From contig CAZVUW010000028.1 of assembly GCA_964629825.1 (NCBI GenBank), positions 1 through 30,799 of the forward strand: a stretch of DNA of 30,799 bases, written 5' to 3'. Each line of letters opens with the position of its first letter. The first letter of the stretch is position 1. Source of the stretch: CAZVUW01 sp964629825 (GTDB taxonomy: Bacteria > Actinomycetota > Nitriliruptoria > Euzebyales > Egibacteraceae). Positions 7,366 to 15,778 of this stretch are shown here, piece by piece. The notes beneath the pieces were generated by a model, which saw only the letters and a list, made by a program, of their open reading frames with translations, was not told the origin of the DNA and ran no database searches. The position numbers and the translations under genes were made by a program.

Positions 7366-10119
7366 ATGGCAGATCCCTCCGCCGTCATCGCCGAGTTCGC
7401 GGCCGGCTACGACTTCGAGCTGGACGACTTCCAGCTCGCGGGCATCACCGCGCTGGCCGAAGGCCGCTCCGCGCTGGTGTGCGCCCCGACCGGCGCCGGC
7501 AAGACGGTGGTGGGCGAGTTCGCCGTCTGGAACGCGCTGCGCCTTGGCCGCAAGTGCTTCTACACCACGCCGATCAAGGCGCTGTCCAACCAGAAGTTCC
7601 ACGACCTGGTCGGGCGCTACGGCCCCGCGAAGGTCGGGCTGCTGACCGGTGACAACGCGGTCAACGGGGACGCGCCGGTGGTGGTCATGACCACCGAGGT
7701 CCTGCGCAACATGCTGTACGAGGACTCACCGACCCTGCGGGGGCTGGGGGCGGTCGTTCTCGACGAGGTCCACTACCTCGCCGACCGCGAGCGCGGAGCC
7801 GTCTGGGAGGAGGTCATCATCCAGCTGGCCCCCGACGTGCGGATCGCCGCCCTGTCCGCCACGGTCAGCAACGCCGAGGAGTTCGGCGCGTGGCTGTCTG
7901 AGGTGAGAGGAGCCGCGACGGGGGAGGGAGACTCCGACGCGGGCTGCGAGGTGGTCATCACCGAGTACCGGCCGGTCCCGCTCGAGCACAGCTACGCCGT
8001 GAACGAGCGCCTGTACCCGGTGTTCAAGGCCGGGCGCTCCGCCGGGAGGAAGCCGGACCAGGAGGCCACCCGGGCGGCCCGCCAGGCACGCGGCGGCGTG
8101 CCCAACCCCGAGATCCTGATGCTGGAGCGCCGCGCGGGCGTCACCAACCCGGTGTCGCGGCGGGGGCGGCCCCAGCCCAACGCCCGCCTGCGTCCTCCGC
8201 GGCGCAGCGACTTGGTGCTCGAGCTGCGCAAACGGCGTTGGCTGCCGGCGATCTACTTCCTGTTCTCGCGCACCGGCTGCAACGACGCGGTCGAGCAGCT
8301 GATGCGCGACGGCCTGCGGTTGACCACACCGGCCGAGGCCGAGCGCATCCGTCGCGTGATCGACGAGCGCACCGCCGACCTGCCGCCCGAGGACCTGGAG
8401 GCGTTGGACTACGGGCCTTGGGCCGCCGCGCTCGAGCGCGGCATCGCCGCCCACCACGCCGGCATGGTGCCGGTCTTCAAGGAGACCGTCGAGGCCCTGT
8501 TCATGCAGGGACTGCTCAAGGTCTGCTTCGCCACGGAGACCCTGGCGCTCGGCATCAACATGCCGGCGCGGACGGTCGTCATCGAGCGCTTGGAGAAGTG
8601 GGACGGCGAGCGCCACGTCCTGCTCACGCCCGGCCAGTTCACCCAGCTGACCGGCCGGGCCGGTCGGCGCGGTCTCGACCCCGTCGGCCATGCGGTGGTG
8701 CTGTACCAGCGCGACATCGACTTCGCGACCGTCGCCTCGCTGGTGGGTCGGCGCGTCGAGCCGCTGCGGTCGTCGTTCGCCCCGTCCTACAACATGGCGG
8801 TCAACCTCCTGCGGCGCCGCGACCGGGCCGCCGCCGAGCGCCTGCTCGCCCGCTCATTCGCGCAGTACCAAGCCGACCGCCGGGTGGCGGGCGAGGAGAG
8901 CCGCATCGCGCAGCAGCGCGAGGCGCTGGCCGGCTACGAACGTCGGCTGGTCAGCGAGCGCGGCGACTTCGGGGAGTACTGGGCGCTGCGGCGCGAGCTG
9001 TCACGGCTGGAGTCCGCGGGCTCGGCCGACCGCCGTCGACGCCGCGGTGAGGCGATCCAGCGCGGCGTGGCCGACCTCCGCGAGGGCGACGTCGTCGCCG
9101 TGCCCCGCGGCGGTGGGCGGCCGGATTTGGTCGCGATCGTCGGGCGGTCCACCACCAAGGCCGGCACGCCCCTGGCCAGCGCGGTCACCGAGGACCGCCG
9201 TCTGGTGCGGCTCGGGCCGCGCGAGTTCGACCACGCCCCGCGGGTCGTCGGCAGGGTCGAGCTGCCCCGTGGCGGCGGGCCCCGCCAGGCCGCCTGGCGC
9301 AAGCGCGTCGCCGCCGCCGTGCGCCAGATCGACGGGCCGGCGTCCGCCGGGCGTCCCATGAAGGTGCCGGTGGACGAGGACACCGCCGAACGCATCGCCG
9401 AGCTTCGTCGCCAGGTTCGCGAGCACGCGGTGCACTCGGATCCGGACCTGGCCGAGATCGAGGTCTGGGCGCGCCGCTACGACGAGCTGCTGGCGGACAC
9501 GGAACGGCTGGAGCGGGCGGTGCGCCGCCACACCGGCTCGCTGGTTCGGGACTTCGACCGGATCATCGACGTGCTGGCCGACCTCGGCTACCTGACCCGC
9601 GACCCGATCGACCCCGAGCCCACCGAGCAGGGCCTGACCCTGGCGGTCCTGTACTCGGAGACCGACCTGGTGCTGGCCGAGTCGCTACGCCGCGGCGCCC
9701 TTGACGGCCTCGACGCCGCCGCGCTGGCCGCGGTGGCCAGCCTGTTCGTGCACGAGACGCGGCTCAAGGAGCCGCCGCCGCCGATCCTGCCGACCGACGA
9801 GATCCGCTCCGCCGTCGAGCGGGTCGTCGAGGTCTGGGGCGACGTCGTCGCACGCGAGGAGGCCGCGGGGCTGCGGCCGACCAGGAGCCTCGACGCCGGC
9901 TTCGTAGACATGGCGTGGCGCTGGGCCCGGGGCGCCGACCTCGACGAGGCCCTGGGCTACTCGGACATGACCGCGGGCGACTTCGTGCGCAACGTGAAGC
10001 AGGTGGCGGACCTGCTGCGCCAGCTCCGCGACGCGCTGCCAGGGACCGCCGTCGGCGAGACCGCCAGGGAGGCGGCGCGGGCGCTCGTCCGCGGCGTGGT
10101 GGCCTACTCGGGCCTGTAG
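7366..10119 (+). CDS. helY: Ski2-like DEAD/DEAH-box RNA helicase HelY
   Basis: An ATP-dependent helicase of the Ski2/Mtr4 family, the actinobacterial HelY. 917 residues, similar to the usual length. Motif I is APTGAGKT (40-47), motif II DEVH (133-136), motif III SATVSN (about 164-169), and motif VI QLTGRAGRRGLD (near 427). A variable insert rich in Arg/Pro (about 225-275) separates the two RecA domains. The C-terminal third holds a DSHCT-like helical domain (about 740-915; contains GALDGLDAAALAAVASLF). The ATG sits directly after a leaderless-type -10 (7354-7359). Synteny with tatC supports the assignment. Its RNA substrates are not known from sequence; a role in RNA turnover is inferred from the Ski2 family. 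Confidence 0.95.
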   Translation: MADPSAVIAEFAAGYDFELDDFQLAGITALAEGRSALVCAPTGAGKTVVGEFAVWNALRLGRKCFYTTPIKALSNQKFHDLVGRYGPAKVGLLTGDNAVNGDAPVVVMTTEVLRNMLYEDSPTLRGLGAVVLDEVHYLADRERGAVWEEVIIQLAPDVRIAALSATVSNAEEFGAWLSEVRGAATGEGDSDAGCEVVITEYRPVPLEHSYAVNERLYPVFKAGRSAGRKPDQEATRAARQARGGVPNPEILMLERRAGVTNPVSRRGRPQPNARLRPPRRSDLVLELRKRRWLPAIYFLFSRTGCNDAVEQLMRDGLRLTTPAEAERIRRVIDERTADLPPEDLEALDYGPWAAALERGIAAHHAGMVPVFKETVEALFMQGLLKVCFATETLALGINMPARTVVIERLEKWDGERHVLLTPGQFTQLTGRAGRRGLDPVGHAVVLYQRDIDFATVASLVGRRVEPLRSSFAPSYNMAVNLLRRRDRAAAERLLARSFAQYQADRRVAGEESRIAQQREALAGYERRLVSERGDFGEYWALRRELSRLESAGSADRRRRRGEAIQRGVADLREGDVVAVPRGGGRPDLVAIVGRSTTKAGTPLASAVTEDRRLVRLGPREFDHAPRVVGRVELPRGGGPRQAAWRKRVAAAVRQIDGPASAGRPMKVPVDEDTAERIAELRRQVREHAVHSDPDLAEIEVWARRYDELLADTERLERAVRRHTGSLVRDFDRIIDVLADLGYLTRDPIDPEPTEQGLTLAVLYSETDLVLAESLRRGALDGLDAAALAAVASLFVHETRLKEPPPPILPTDEIRSAVERVVEVWGDVVAREEAAGLRPTRSLDAGFVDMAWRWARGADLDEALGYSDMTAGDFVRNVKQVADLLRQLRDALPGTAVGETAREAARALVRGVVAYSGL

Positions 10120-10159
10120 TCGGGGGCTGGCGCCGACCCGCGCCTGCCTTCCGGGCCAT

Positions 10160-10210
10160 AGCCGAGCTGCTCGGCTGAGCGGGACGTGTTTGCGCGGACT
10201 GCTCGCGCAA
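10160..10210 (+). terminator. Two consecutive hairpins after helY
   Basis: AGCCGAG/CTCGGCT with a 3-base loop (10160-10176) is followed by TTGCGCG/CGCGCAA with a 7-base loop (10190-10210), both perfect 7-bp stems in the 105-base gap between helY and the lipid kinase gene. They could end helY transcription. No T tract. Confidence 0.4.
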
Positions 10211-10224
10211 CGCACGATCCCGCC

Positions 10225-11148
10225 ATGACGCACCCCATGGGCCGCCTGTGCCTCATCGTGAACCCGCGCGCCGGCAACGGCGGCGTAGGCGCCCGGCTGG
10301 GCGACCTGCGCCGCGCCCTCGACGGGGCCGGCCTCGACCACTACGTGGTCGAGACGACCGCGGCGGGCAGCGCCACCGAGGCTGCGCGCACCGCGCTTGA
10401 GGACGGCTGCCTGTACCTGGTCGCCGTCGGCGGGGACGGGACCGTCCACGAGGTCGTCAACGGCATGTTCGCCGACGACCAGCCGATCTCCCCGCGGGCG
10501 ATCCTCGCCGTCGTGGCGGCCGGCTCGGGCTCCGACTTCGTGCGGACGTTCGGCCTGAACCTGCCCTTCGAGCGGCTGGTGCGCCACCTGGCCTCCGAGA
10601 CCATCCAGCGCATCGACGTCGGCAAGGTGCACTACCAGGACTTCGAGGGGCGGCCCGCGACGCGCCTGTTCGCCAACATCGCCGAGGCGGGCTACGGGGC
10701 CGAGTGCGTCCGCCGCGCCGAGCGCTACCCCCGCTGGCTGGGGCGGCTGCGCTACCTGTTCGCCGCCTACGGGGCGATCCGCGCGGTCGAGCGCCCCGAG
10801 ACGCTGGTGCGCCTCGCACACACCGAGGTGCAGCGACCGATCGTGGAGATCGTCGCCGCCAACGCGCAGTTCTTCGGGGGCGGCATGAAGGTGGCACCGC
10901 GGGCGCTGCCCGACGACGGGCGGCTGAACGTCCAGATCTACACGGGGCCGCGCAGCCAGGTGTTCACGCTCACCCAGCGGATGTACCGCGGCGAGCACCT
11001 GCCGAACCCCGAGATCGCCGAGTACCAGAGCCCGACCCTCGAGGTGCTGCCCGAAACTCCGTTGCTCGTCGAGGCGGACGGCGAGCTGCTGGGCACCACG
11101 CCGGCCCGCTTCGAGCTGCTGAACCAGGCGCTGCGGCTCAAGATCTGA
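10225..11148 (+). CDS. Diacylglycerol kinase family lipid kinase
   Basis: A soluble or membrane-associated lipid kinase of the DagK/YegS/BmrU family, which phosphorylates diacylglycerol or related lipids with ATP. 307 residues with the chosen ATG; ATG at 10237 and an upstream in-frame codon at 10186 are alternatives, and no strong ribosome site decides. Family motifs: LCLIVNPRAGNGG near the N-terminus, the nucleotide-binding VAVGGDGTVHEVVNG (about 72-86), AAGSGSDFVRTFG (about 100-112), and in the second domain FFGGGMKVAPRALPDDGRL (about 215-233), ending VEADGELLGTTPARFELL. It stands alone between helY and the M24 peptidase, with 63-bp and 105-bp gaps on either side. The true lipid substrate cannot be read from the sequence. 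Confidence 0.93.
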   Translation: MTHPMGRLCLIVNPRAGNGGVGARLGDLRRALDGAGLDHYVVETTAAGSATEAARTALEDGCLYLVAVGGDGTVHEVVNGMFADDQPISPRAILAVVAAGSGSDFVRTFGLNLPFERLVRHLASETIQRIDVGKVHYQDFEGRPATRLFANIAEAGYGAECVRRAERYPRWLGRLRYLFAAYGAIRAVERPETLVRLAHTEVQRPIVEIVAANAQFFGGGMKVAPRALPDDGRLNVQIYTGPRSQVFTLTQRMYRGEHLPNPEIAEYQSPTLEVLPETPLLVEADGELLGTTPARFELLNQALRLKI

Positions 11149-11211
11149 GCATCGTGGGACCCCGGTATCATCCGCCGGGAGCACCCCAAACCTTCCAGGA
11201 GCCTCAGCGCC

Positions 11212-12318
11212 TTGCCATCGAACACCGCAGTTCTCCCCCGCGCCGTCGAGGCCATGCAGGCCGCCGGCGTGGACGCCCTCCTGATCGGCGCCGGCGCCGA
11301 CCTGCGCTACCTGACCGGGTATGAGGCGCTCCCGCTGGAGCGCCTCACCCTGCTGGTGGCCAGGGCCGACGGCGAGCACCGCCTGATCGTCCCGACGCTC
11401 GAGCGCGCCCGCGCCGAGCACGCGCCCCTGCCGGACGGCCTCGAGGTCGTTGACTTCGGCGAGACCGACGACCCCTTCGCGGTGGTGCGCTCCTGCCTCG
11501 GCGAGGCCGCGGCCGGGCGCCTGGGCGTCGGGGATCAGCTGTGGGCCACGTTCCTGCTCGGCCTCCAGGACGCACTGCCGGACGCCGCCTGGTCGCGCGC
11601 CTCGGCTGTGACGCGGGAGCTGCGGATGCGCAAGTCGCCGGAGGAGATCGACGCCCTGCGACGCGCCGGCCAGGCCATCGACCGCGTGCACGCCCGCGTG
11701 CCGTCGCTGCTGCGGCCCGGGCGCACCGAGGCCGAGGTCGGGCGCGACATCGCCGACGCCATCCTTGAGGAGGGGCATCAGGAGGTCAGCTTCGTCATCG
11801 TCGCCTCCGGTCCCAACGGGGCCAGCCCGCACCATGAGACCTCCGACCGCCGCCTGGAGCCGGGCGACAACGTGGTCGTGGACATCGGTGGCCTGCTCGA
11901 CGGCTACGCCTCCGACTGCACCCGCAACTACGTGCTCGGCGAGCCGCCTGCGGGCTACGCCGAGGCCCACGCCGCCCTCGAGAAGGCGCAGGCGGCCGCG
12001 TGCGAGGCCGTGCGCCCCGGCGTCGCCGCCCAGGAGATCGACCGCACGGCGCGCGGGATCCTCGCCGAGGCCGGCTACGGCGAGGCCTTCCTGCACCGCA
12101 CGGGGCACGGCATCGGCCTGGAGACCCACGAGGACCCCTACATCGTCGAGGGCAACGAGCTCGTGCTGGAGGAGGGCATGACCTTCTCCGTCGAGCCCGG
12201 CGTCTACCTGAGCGGGCGCTTCGGGATGCGGATCGAGGACATCGTTGTGGTGACCGCCGATGGCCACGAGCGCCTCAACGTCGGCGACCGCGCCGCCGTG
12301 GTCGTGCCGACGTCGTGA
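11212..12318 (+). CDS. M24 family metallopeptidase (Xaa-Pro aminopeptidase-like)
   Basis: A dinuclear-metal aminopeptidase of the pita-bread fold, likely cleaving Xaa-Pro peptides in the cytoplasm. 368 residues: a creatinase N-terminal domain (about 5-130, with DLRYLTGYEALPLERL) and the catalytic domain (about 140-365). All five metal ligands are visible: Asp224 (VVVDIGG), Asp235 (SDCTRNY), His299 (RTGHGIGLETHE), Glu328 (FSVEPGVYL), Glu342 (RIEDIVVV). The TTG start follows CCAGGAG with about 10 bases spacing, and TATCAT (11166-11171) could be its -10. The stop overlaps the acyl-CoA dehydrogenase start (GTGA), so the two genes are coupled. Dipeptidase PepQ is the main alternative name. Confidence 0.92.
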   Translation: MPSNTAVLPRAVEAMQAAGVDALLIGAGADLRYLTGYEALPLERLTLLVARADGEHRLIVPTLERARAEHAPLPDGLEVVDFGETDDPFAVVRSCLGEAAAGRLGVGDQLWATFLLGLQDALPDAAWSRASAVTRELRMRKSPEEIDALRRAGQAIDRVHARVPSLLRPGRTEAEVGRDIADAILEEGHQEVSFVIVASGPNGASPHHETSDRRLEPGDNVVVDIGGLLDGYASDCTRNYVLGEPPAGYAEAHAALEKAQAAACEAVRPGVAAQEIDRTARGILAEAGYGEAFLHRTGHGIGLETHEDPYIVEGNELVLEEGMTFSVEPGVYLSGRFGMRIEDIVVVTADGHERLNVGDRAAVVVPTS

Positions 12319-13454
12319 CCGTGCACCGGACCGAGGAGCAGGAGCAGCTCGCCGAGCTGGTCACCAGCTGGGCGCAGGAGAACGCCGCGCCCCGCGCGGC
12401 CGATGACGAGGCCCGCGCCGAGCTGCCCCGCGACCTGTTCGACGAGCTGGGCCGGCTGGACCTCGCCGGCCTGCCCTTCGGCGAGGACCTCGGCGGCGGC
12501 GGCCAGCCCTACGGCGTCTACCTCGAGGTACTCGAGGAGATCGCCCGGGCGCACGTCGTGGTCGCCCTGACCCTGTCCGTGCACACGCTGTCGACCTGGA
12601 TCGTCCACACCTACGGCACGCCCGAGGTGCGCGAGGACTGGGGTCGCCGTGCGGCCCTCGGCCAGGCCCTGGGCGCCTACTCCCTGTCGGAGCCCGGCAG
12701 CGGTTCCGACGCCGCCGCCCTGGTGACCAGGGCGGAGCGGGACGGGGACTCCTATGTCCTCAGCGGCACCAAGGCGTGGGTGTCGCACGCGCCGGACGCC
12801 GACTTCTTCGTGGTCATGGCCCGGACCGGCGAGCACAAGACGCGCGGGATCTCGGCCTTCCTGCTGCCCGCCGGCGCCGACGGCCTCGAGGTCGCACCGC
12901 CGGAGCGCAAGATGGGCATGTCGGCCTCGCCGACCTGCCAGCTGCGGCTGGACGGGGTGCGCGTGCCCGCCTCCCACCTGCTCGGCGAGGAGGGCCAGGG
13001 CTTCCGCATCGCCTTGGAGGGCCTGAACGGCGGCCGGCTGGGGATCGCCGCGTGCGCGACCGGCCTGGCCCAGGCCGCCCTCGACACCGCCACGTCATAC
13101 GCGCGCGAGCGGGAGCAGTTCGGCGTCCCGATCGCCGACTTCCAGGGCGTCTCCTTCCTGCTCGCCGACATGGCGACCGGCATCGCTGCCGCACGGGCCC
13201 TGTACCGCGACGCCGCCGCCCGACGCGACGCTGGGCTGCCCTACGTCCGCGACGCGTCCATGGCCAAGCTGTTCGCGACCGACACCGCGATGCGCGTCAC
13301 GACCGACGCCGTCCAGGTCCTCGGCGGGTACGGCTACACGCGGGAGTTCCCCGTGGAGCGCTACATGCGCGAGGCCAAGGTCATGCAGATCTTCGAGGGC
13401 ACCAACCAGATCCAGCGGGTCGTCATCGCACGCGACCTGCTCGGCGGGCGCTGA
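12315..13454 (+). CDS. Acyl-CoA dehydrogenase
   Basis: An FAD enzyme that introduces the alpha-beta double bond into acyl-CoA thioesters. 379 residues, the normal family length. Signatures: AYSLSEPGSGSDAAAL (FAD/substrate loop, about 117-132), GTKAWVSHA (about 148-156), the helical C-terminal domain with REREQFGVPIADFQGV, and the end QVLGGYGYTREFPVER and QIFEGTNQIQR, in which Glu361 is the catalytic base in the short-chain/butyryl-CoA type position. The GTG overlaps the M24 stop (GTGA); a longer open frame upstream to 12000 lies inside the peptidase gene and is not used. Specificity (short-chain, branched-chain) cannot be read safely. An RNase H gene follows after 7 bases. Confidence 0.94.
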   Translation: MTVHRTEEQEQLAELVTSWAQENAAPRAADDEARAELPRDLFDELGRLDLAGLPFGEDLGGGGQPYGVYLEVLEEIARAHVVVALTLSVHTLSTWIVHTYGTPEVREDWGRRAALGQALGAYSLSEPGSGSDAAALVTRAERDGDSYVLSGTKAWVSHAPDADFFVVMARTGEHKTRGISAFLLPAGADGLEVAPPERKMGMSASPTCQLRLDGVRVPASHLLGEEGQGFRIALEGLNGGRLGIAACATGLAQAALDTATSYAREREQFGVPIADFQGVSFLLADMATGIAAARALYRDAAARRDAGLPYVRDASMAKLFATDTAMRVTTDAVQVLGGYGYTREFPVERYMREAKVMQIFEGTNQIQRVVIARDLLGGR

Positions 13455-13461
13455 GCCGGAC

Positions 13462-14106
13462 GTGCCCGACTTCACCTGCCGCACCTGCGGCGCCGCCTTC
13501 TCGCTGGCCCAGGACGTCCTGGACCGCTACCCGGGCTGGACCCCGCGGCAGTGCCGCAGCTGCCGGGATGGCGCGCCCGCCGCCAGGCGGACCGGCGGTC
13601 GCCGGCGTCCCGCCTCGCAGCGGGAGGAGAACCTCACCCTCGACCAGGTCCTCGCCCGCTACAGCGAGGGACCTCAGGACGGGGTGTTCACCGACGGCAG
13701 CGCCGATCCCAACCCCGGGCCGGGCGGCTGGGGGGCCGTCTACGTCGTGGATGGCGAGGTCGTGGCACAGGACCACGGCTCCGAGGCGCACACCACCAAC
13801 AACCGCATGGAGCTGCGAGCCCTGATCGCGGGCTTCGACCTCGTCCCACCTGGGACCCCCGCGGTGATCTACAGCGACAGCCGGCTGGTGGTGGACACGA
13901 TCAACAAGTGGGCGGCCGGCTGGGAGCAGCGTGGCTGGAAGCGCAAGAGCGGACCGGTCGAGAACCTCGACCTGGTGAAGGAGCTGTGGCGGCGCAAGCA
14001 GGAGCGGCCCGAGATCGAGGTGCGCTGGATCCCGGCGCACTCCGGGGCCCGCTGGAACGAGTACGCGGACTCGCTTTCGACGGCCTACCGACGGGAGCGG
14101 CTGTAG
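13462..14106 (+). CDS. rnhA: RNase H1 with N-terminal zinc-ribbon
   Basis: Ribonuclease HI degrades the RNA strand of RNA-DNA hybrids. The 214-residue protein is longer than plain RNase HI (about 150) because of an N-terminal extension with FTCRTCGAAFSL and RQCRSC: two CxxC pairs (Cys6/Cys9 and about Cys31/Cys34) forming a likely zinc ribbon, then a basic linker (about 37-55). The RNase H fold follows with the carboxylate set Asp78 (FTDGSADPNPGPGGWG), Glu117 (NNRMELRAL), Asp139 (IYSDSRLVVD) and Asp203 (NEYADSLS), and HSG in place of the usual HxG handle. GTG start 7 bases after the dehydrogenase stop. The zinc ribbon may help bind nucleic acid; inferred. Confidence 0.92.
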   Translation: MPDFTCRTCGAAFSLAQDVLDRYPGWTPRQCRSCRDGAPAARRTGGRRRPASQREENLTLDQVLARYSEGPQDGVFTDGSADPNPGPGGWGAVYVVDGEVVAQDHGSEAHTTNNRMELRALIAGFDLVPPGTPAVIYSDSRLVVDTINKWAAGWEQRGWKRKSGPVENLDLVKELWRRKQERPEIEVRWIPAHSGARWNEYADSLSTAYRRERL

Positions 14107-14157
14107 ATGTGGTCGGAGTGCCGTGCCGAAAGGGCCGCGAGGGCTTAGCATGCCGGG

Positions 14158-14238
14158 GTGCTGAGCAGGCGACGGCTCCGCCGGCCCGTCGCCATTGGGG
14201 GGACGATCGGCGGTTTCGGCAGGGCGAGGCAGCGGTAG
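14158..14238 (+). CDS. Possible 26-residue leaderless basic leader peptide
   Basis: A GTG at 14158 stands six bases after TAGCAT (14146-14151), the same geometry as helY, and opens a frame of 26 codons (VLSRRRLRRPVAIGG...) ending in TAG at 14236, ten bases before the amidohydrolase ATG. It is rich in Arg and Gly. It could be a leader peptide controlling the operon, or only a chance frame in the 5' leader. Low certainty. Confidence 0.2.
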   Translation: MLSRRRLRRPVAIGGTIGGFGRARQR

Positions 14239-14248
14239 CGGGATTCGC

Positions 14249-15778
14249 ATGACTGCATCCACTCCGGACGACGATCCGGTTCTGCTGGTCGCCGACAGGG
14301 TCATCACCCTGGATCCTCGGCGCGCCGACGCCCGCGCGGTGCTGTGCGAGGGCGGTCGCATCACCTGGGTGGGCGACGATCCCGCCGAGGCGCCCGCACC
14401 GGCTGGGGGACCGGCCCGGCGCGTCGACCTCGACGGGGCCACCCTGCAACCCGGGTTCGTCGACGGGCACGTCCACCTCACCCCGTTGGGGCTGAGCCTC
14501 AGCGGCCTGGACCTCAGCGAGTGCCGCAGCGTCGACGACTGCCTTGCGGCCGTCCGCGCGGTCGCGGATGTGATGCCCGGGCGCGTCCTGTGGGGGAGCG
14601 GCTGGGACGAGTTCACCTGGCCCGAGGGCCGACCTCCCGACGCGGACGAGCTCGCCGAGGCCGCCGGCGGCCGCCCGGTGCTCCTGCTGCGCAGCGACGG
14701 CCACTCGGCCGTCGTGGATCGTGTCAGCCTCGACGCCGCTCCGCTGGCGCGCGCCGACGGGGTGGAGCGCGACGCGCTGGGACGCCCCACCGGCCTGCTG
14801 CGACGCGAGGCCAACCACGTGGCCCGCCGCTGGTTCTTCGCGGAGCTCGACGAGGAGCAGCTTAGCGCCGCGCGCGAGCTGGCCGCCGCCCACGCGGCCT
14901 CGCTCGGGATCGTCAGCGTTCACGAGATGGGTGGTCCAGACCTGCTCGGAGCCAGCGACTTCGACGCCTGGCGCGAGGGGAGCTGGCCCATCGAGGTGGT
15001 CCCGTACTGGGGGGACACGGACCTCGACTTCGTCGCCGCGCGCGGGCTGCGCCAGATCGGCGGCAGCCTCCTGCTCGACGGGACCCTGGGAAGCCGCAGC
15101 GCCGCCCTGAGCGAGCCCTACGCCGACGCGACCGGCTGCGGCAGCCTCTACCGCGACACCTCCGAGCTGGTGGAGTTCACCATCGAGGCGATCCGCCGTC
15201 GGGTGCAGCCCGCCTTCCACTGCATCGGCGACCGCGCCGTGACGCAGGCGGTGGAGGTTCTGGCGAAGGCGGCCGAGCAGACCGGCGCCGCCGCCCTCCG
15301 CACGCTGCGACCTCGCCTCGACCTGTGCGAGATGGTCCCGCCCGACCTCGTGCCGCGGATGGTCGAGCTCGGCTGCGTCGCCGTGATCGGGCCGACCTTC
15401 GACCGCATGTGGGGTGGCCCCGACGGCCTATACGCGGCACGGCTCGGGCCCGAGCGCGCCCTGCGGATGAACCCGTTCCGCGAGCTGGACCGCGCCGGCG
15501 TCCTGCTGGCGTTCGGATCGGACGCGCCGGCCTGCCCGATCGAGCCCTGGCCGCTTGTCGACGCAGCCACCGAGCACCACAACCCCGACTTCGCCCTGTC
15601 GCGCGAGCGGGCGCTGGAGTGCGCGCTCGCGGGCGGGCGGATCGCGGCCCGCCAGGACGACGCGGGCAGGGTCCAGCCCGGCTTCAGAGCCGACCTCGCG
15701 GCCTTCACGCCCGACCGCCGCTGCGTTGCGACGCTGCGCGAGGGCCGCTTCGTCCACGGACCGAGGGAGCTGCTGTGA
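14249..15778 (+). CDS. Amidohydrolase family 3 (YtcJ-like), first tandem copy
   Basis: A metal-dependent hydrolase of the amidohydrolase superfamily, 509 residues, substrate unknown. An N-terminal beta-sandwich part (LVADRVITLDPRRADARAVL) precedes the TIM barrel with HVH (74-76, FVDGHVHLTPLGLSLSG), SVHEMGG (strand 4), HCIGDRA (His324, strand 5) and GSDAPACPIEPW (Asp425, strand 8). Oddity: where family members carry the strand-6 RIEH histidine, this protein reads RLDLCEM (Leu359), so a likely metal ligand is missing. The ATG at 14249 is chosen over an upstream frame from 14195 that has no recognisable content. The stop overlaps the next gene by GTGA. Possibly altered or lost activity; see the paralogue downstream. 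Confidence 0.9.
   Translation: MTASTPDDDPVLLVADRVITLDPRRADARAVLCEGGRITWVGDDPAEAPAPAGGPARRVDLDGATLQPGFVDGHVHLTPLGLSLSGLDLSECRSVDDCLAAVRAVADVMPGRVLWGSGWDEFTWPEGRPPDADELAEAAGGRPVLLLRSDGHSAVVDRVSLDAAPLARADGVERDALGRPTGLLRREANHVARRWFFAELDEEQLSAARELAAAHAASLGIVSVHEMGGPDLLGASDFDAWREGSWPIEVVPYWGDTDLDFVAARGLRQIGGSLLLDGTLGSRSAALSEPYADATGCGSLYRDTSELVEFTIEAIRRRVQPAFHCIGDRAVTQAVEVLAKAAEQTGAAALRTLRPRLDLCEMVPPDLVPRMVELGCVAVIGPTFDRMWGGPDGLYAARLGPERALRMNPFRELDRAGVLLAFGSDAPACPIEPWPLVDAATEHHNPDFALSRERALECALAGGRIAARQDDAGRVQPGFRADLAAFTPDRRCVATLREGRFVHGPRELL

Noticed and set aside
6029..7645. 538-residue frame as a TatA fusion protein
   Set aside because: Only residues from 6188 to about 6400 are TatA. The remainder is the +2 frame of tatC and helY with Arg/Pro-rich content, so a real fusion is unlikely.
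9685..12267. 860-residue minus-strand frame
   Set aside because: It lies antisense to helY, the lipid kinase and the M24 peptidase and spans their gaps. No domain is visible and all three sense genes are intact.
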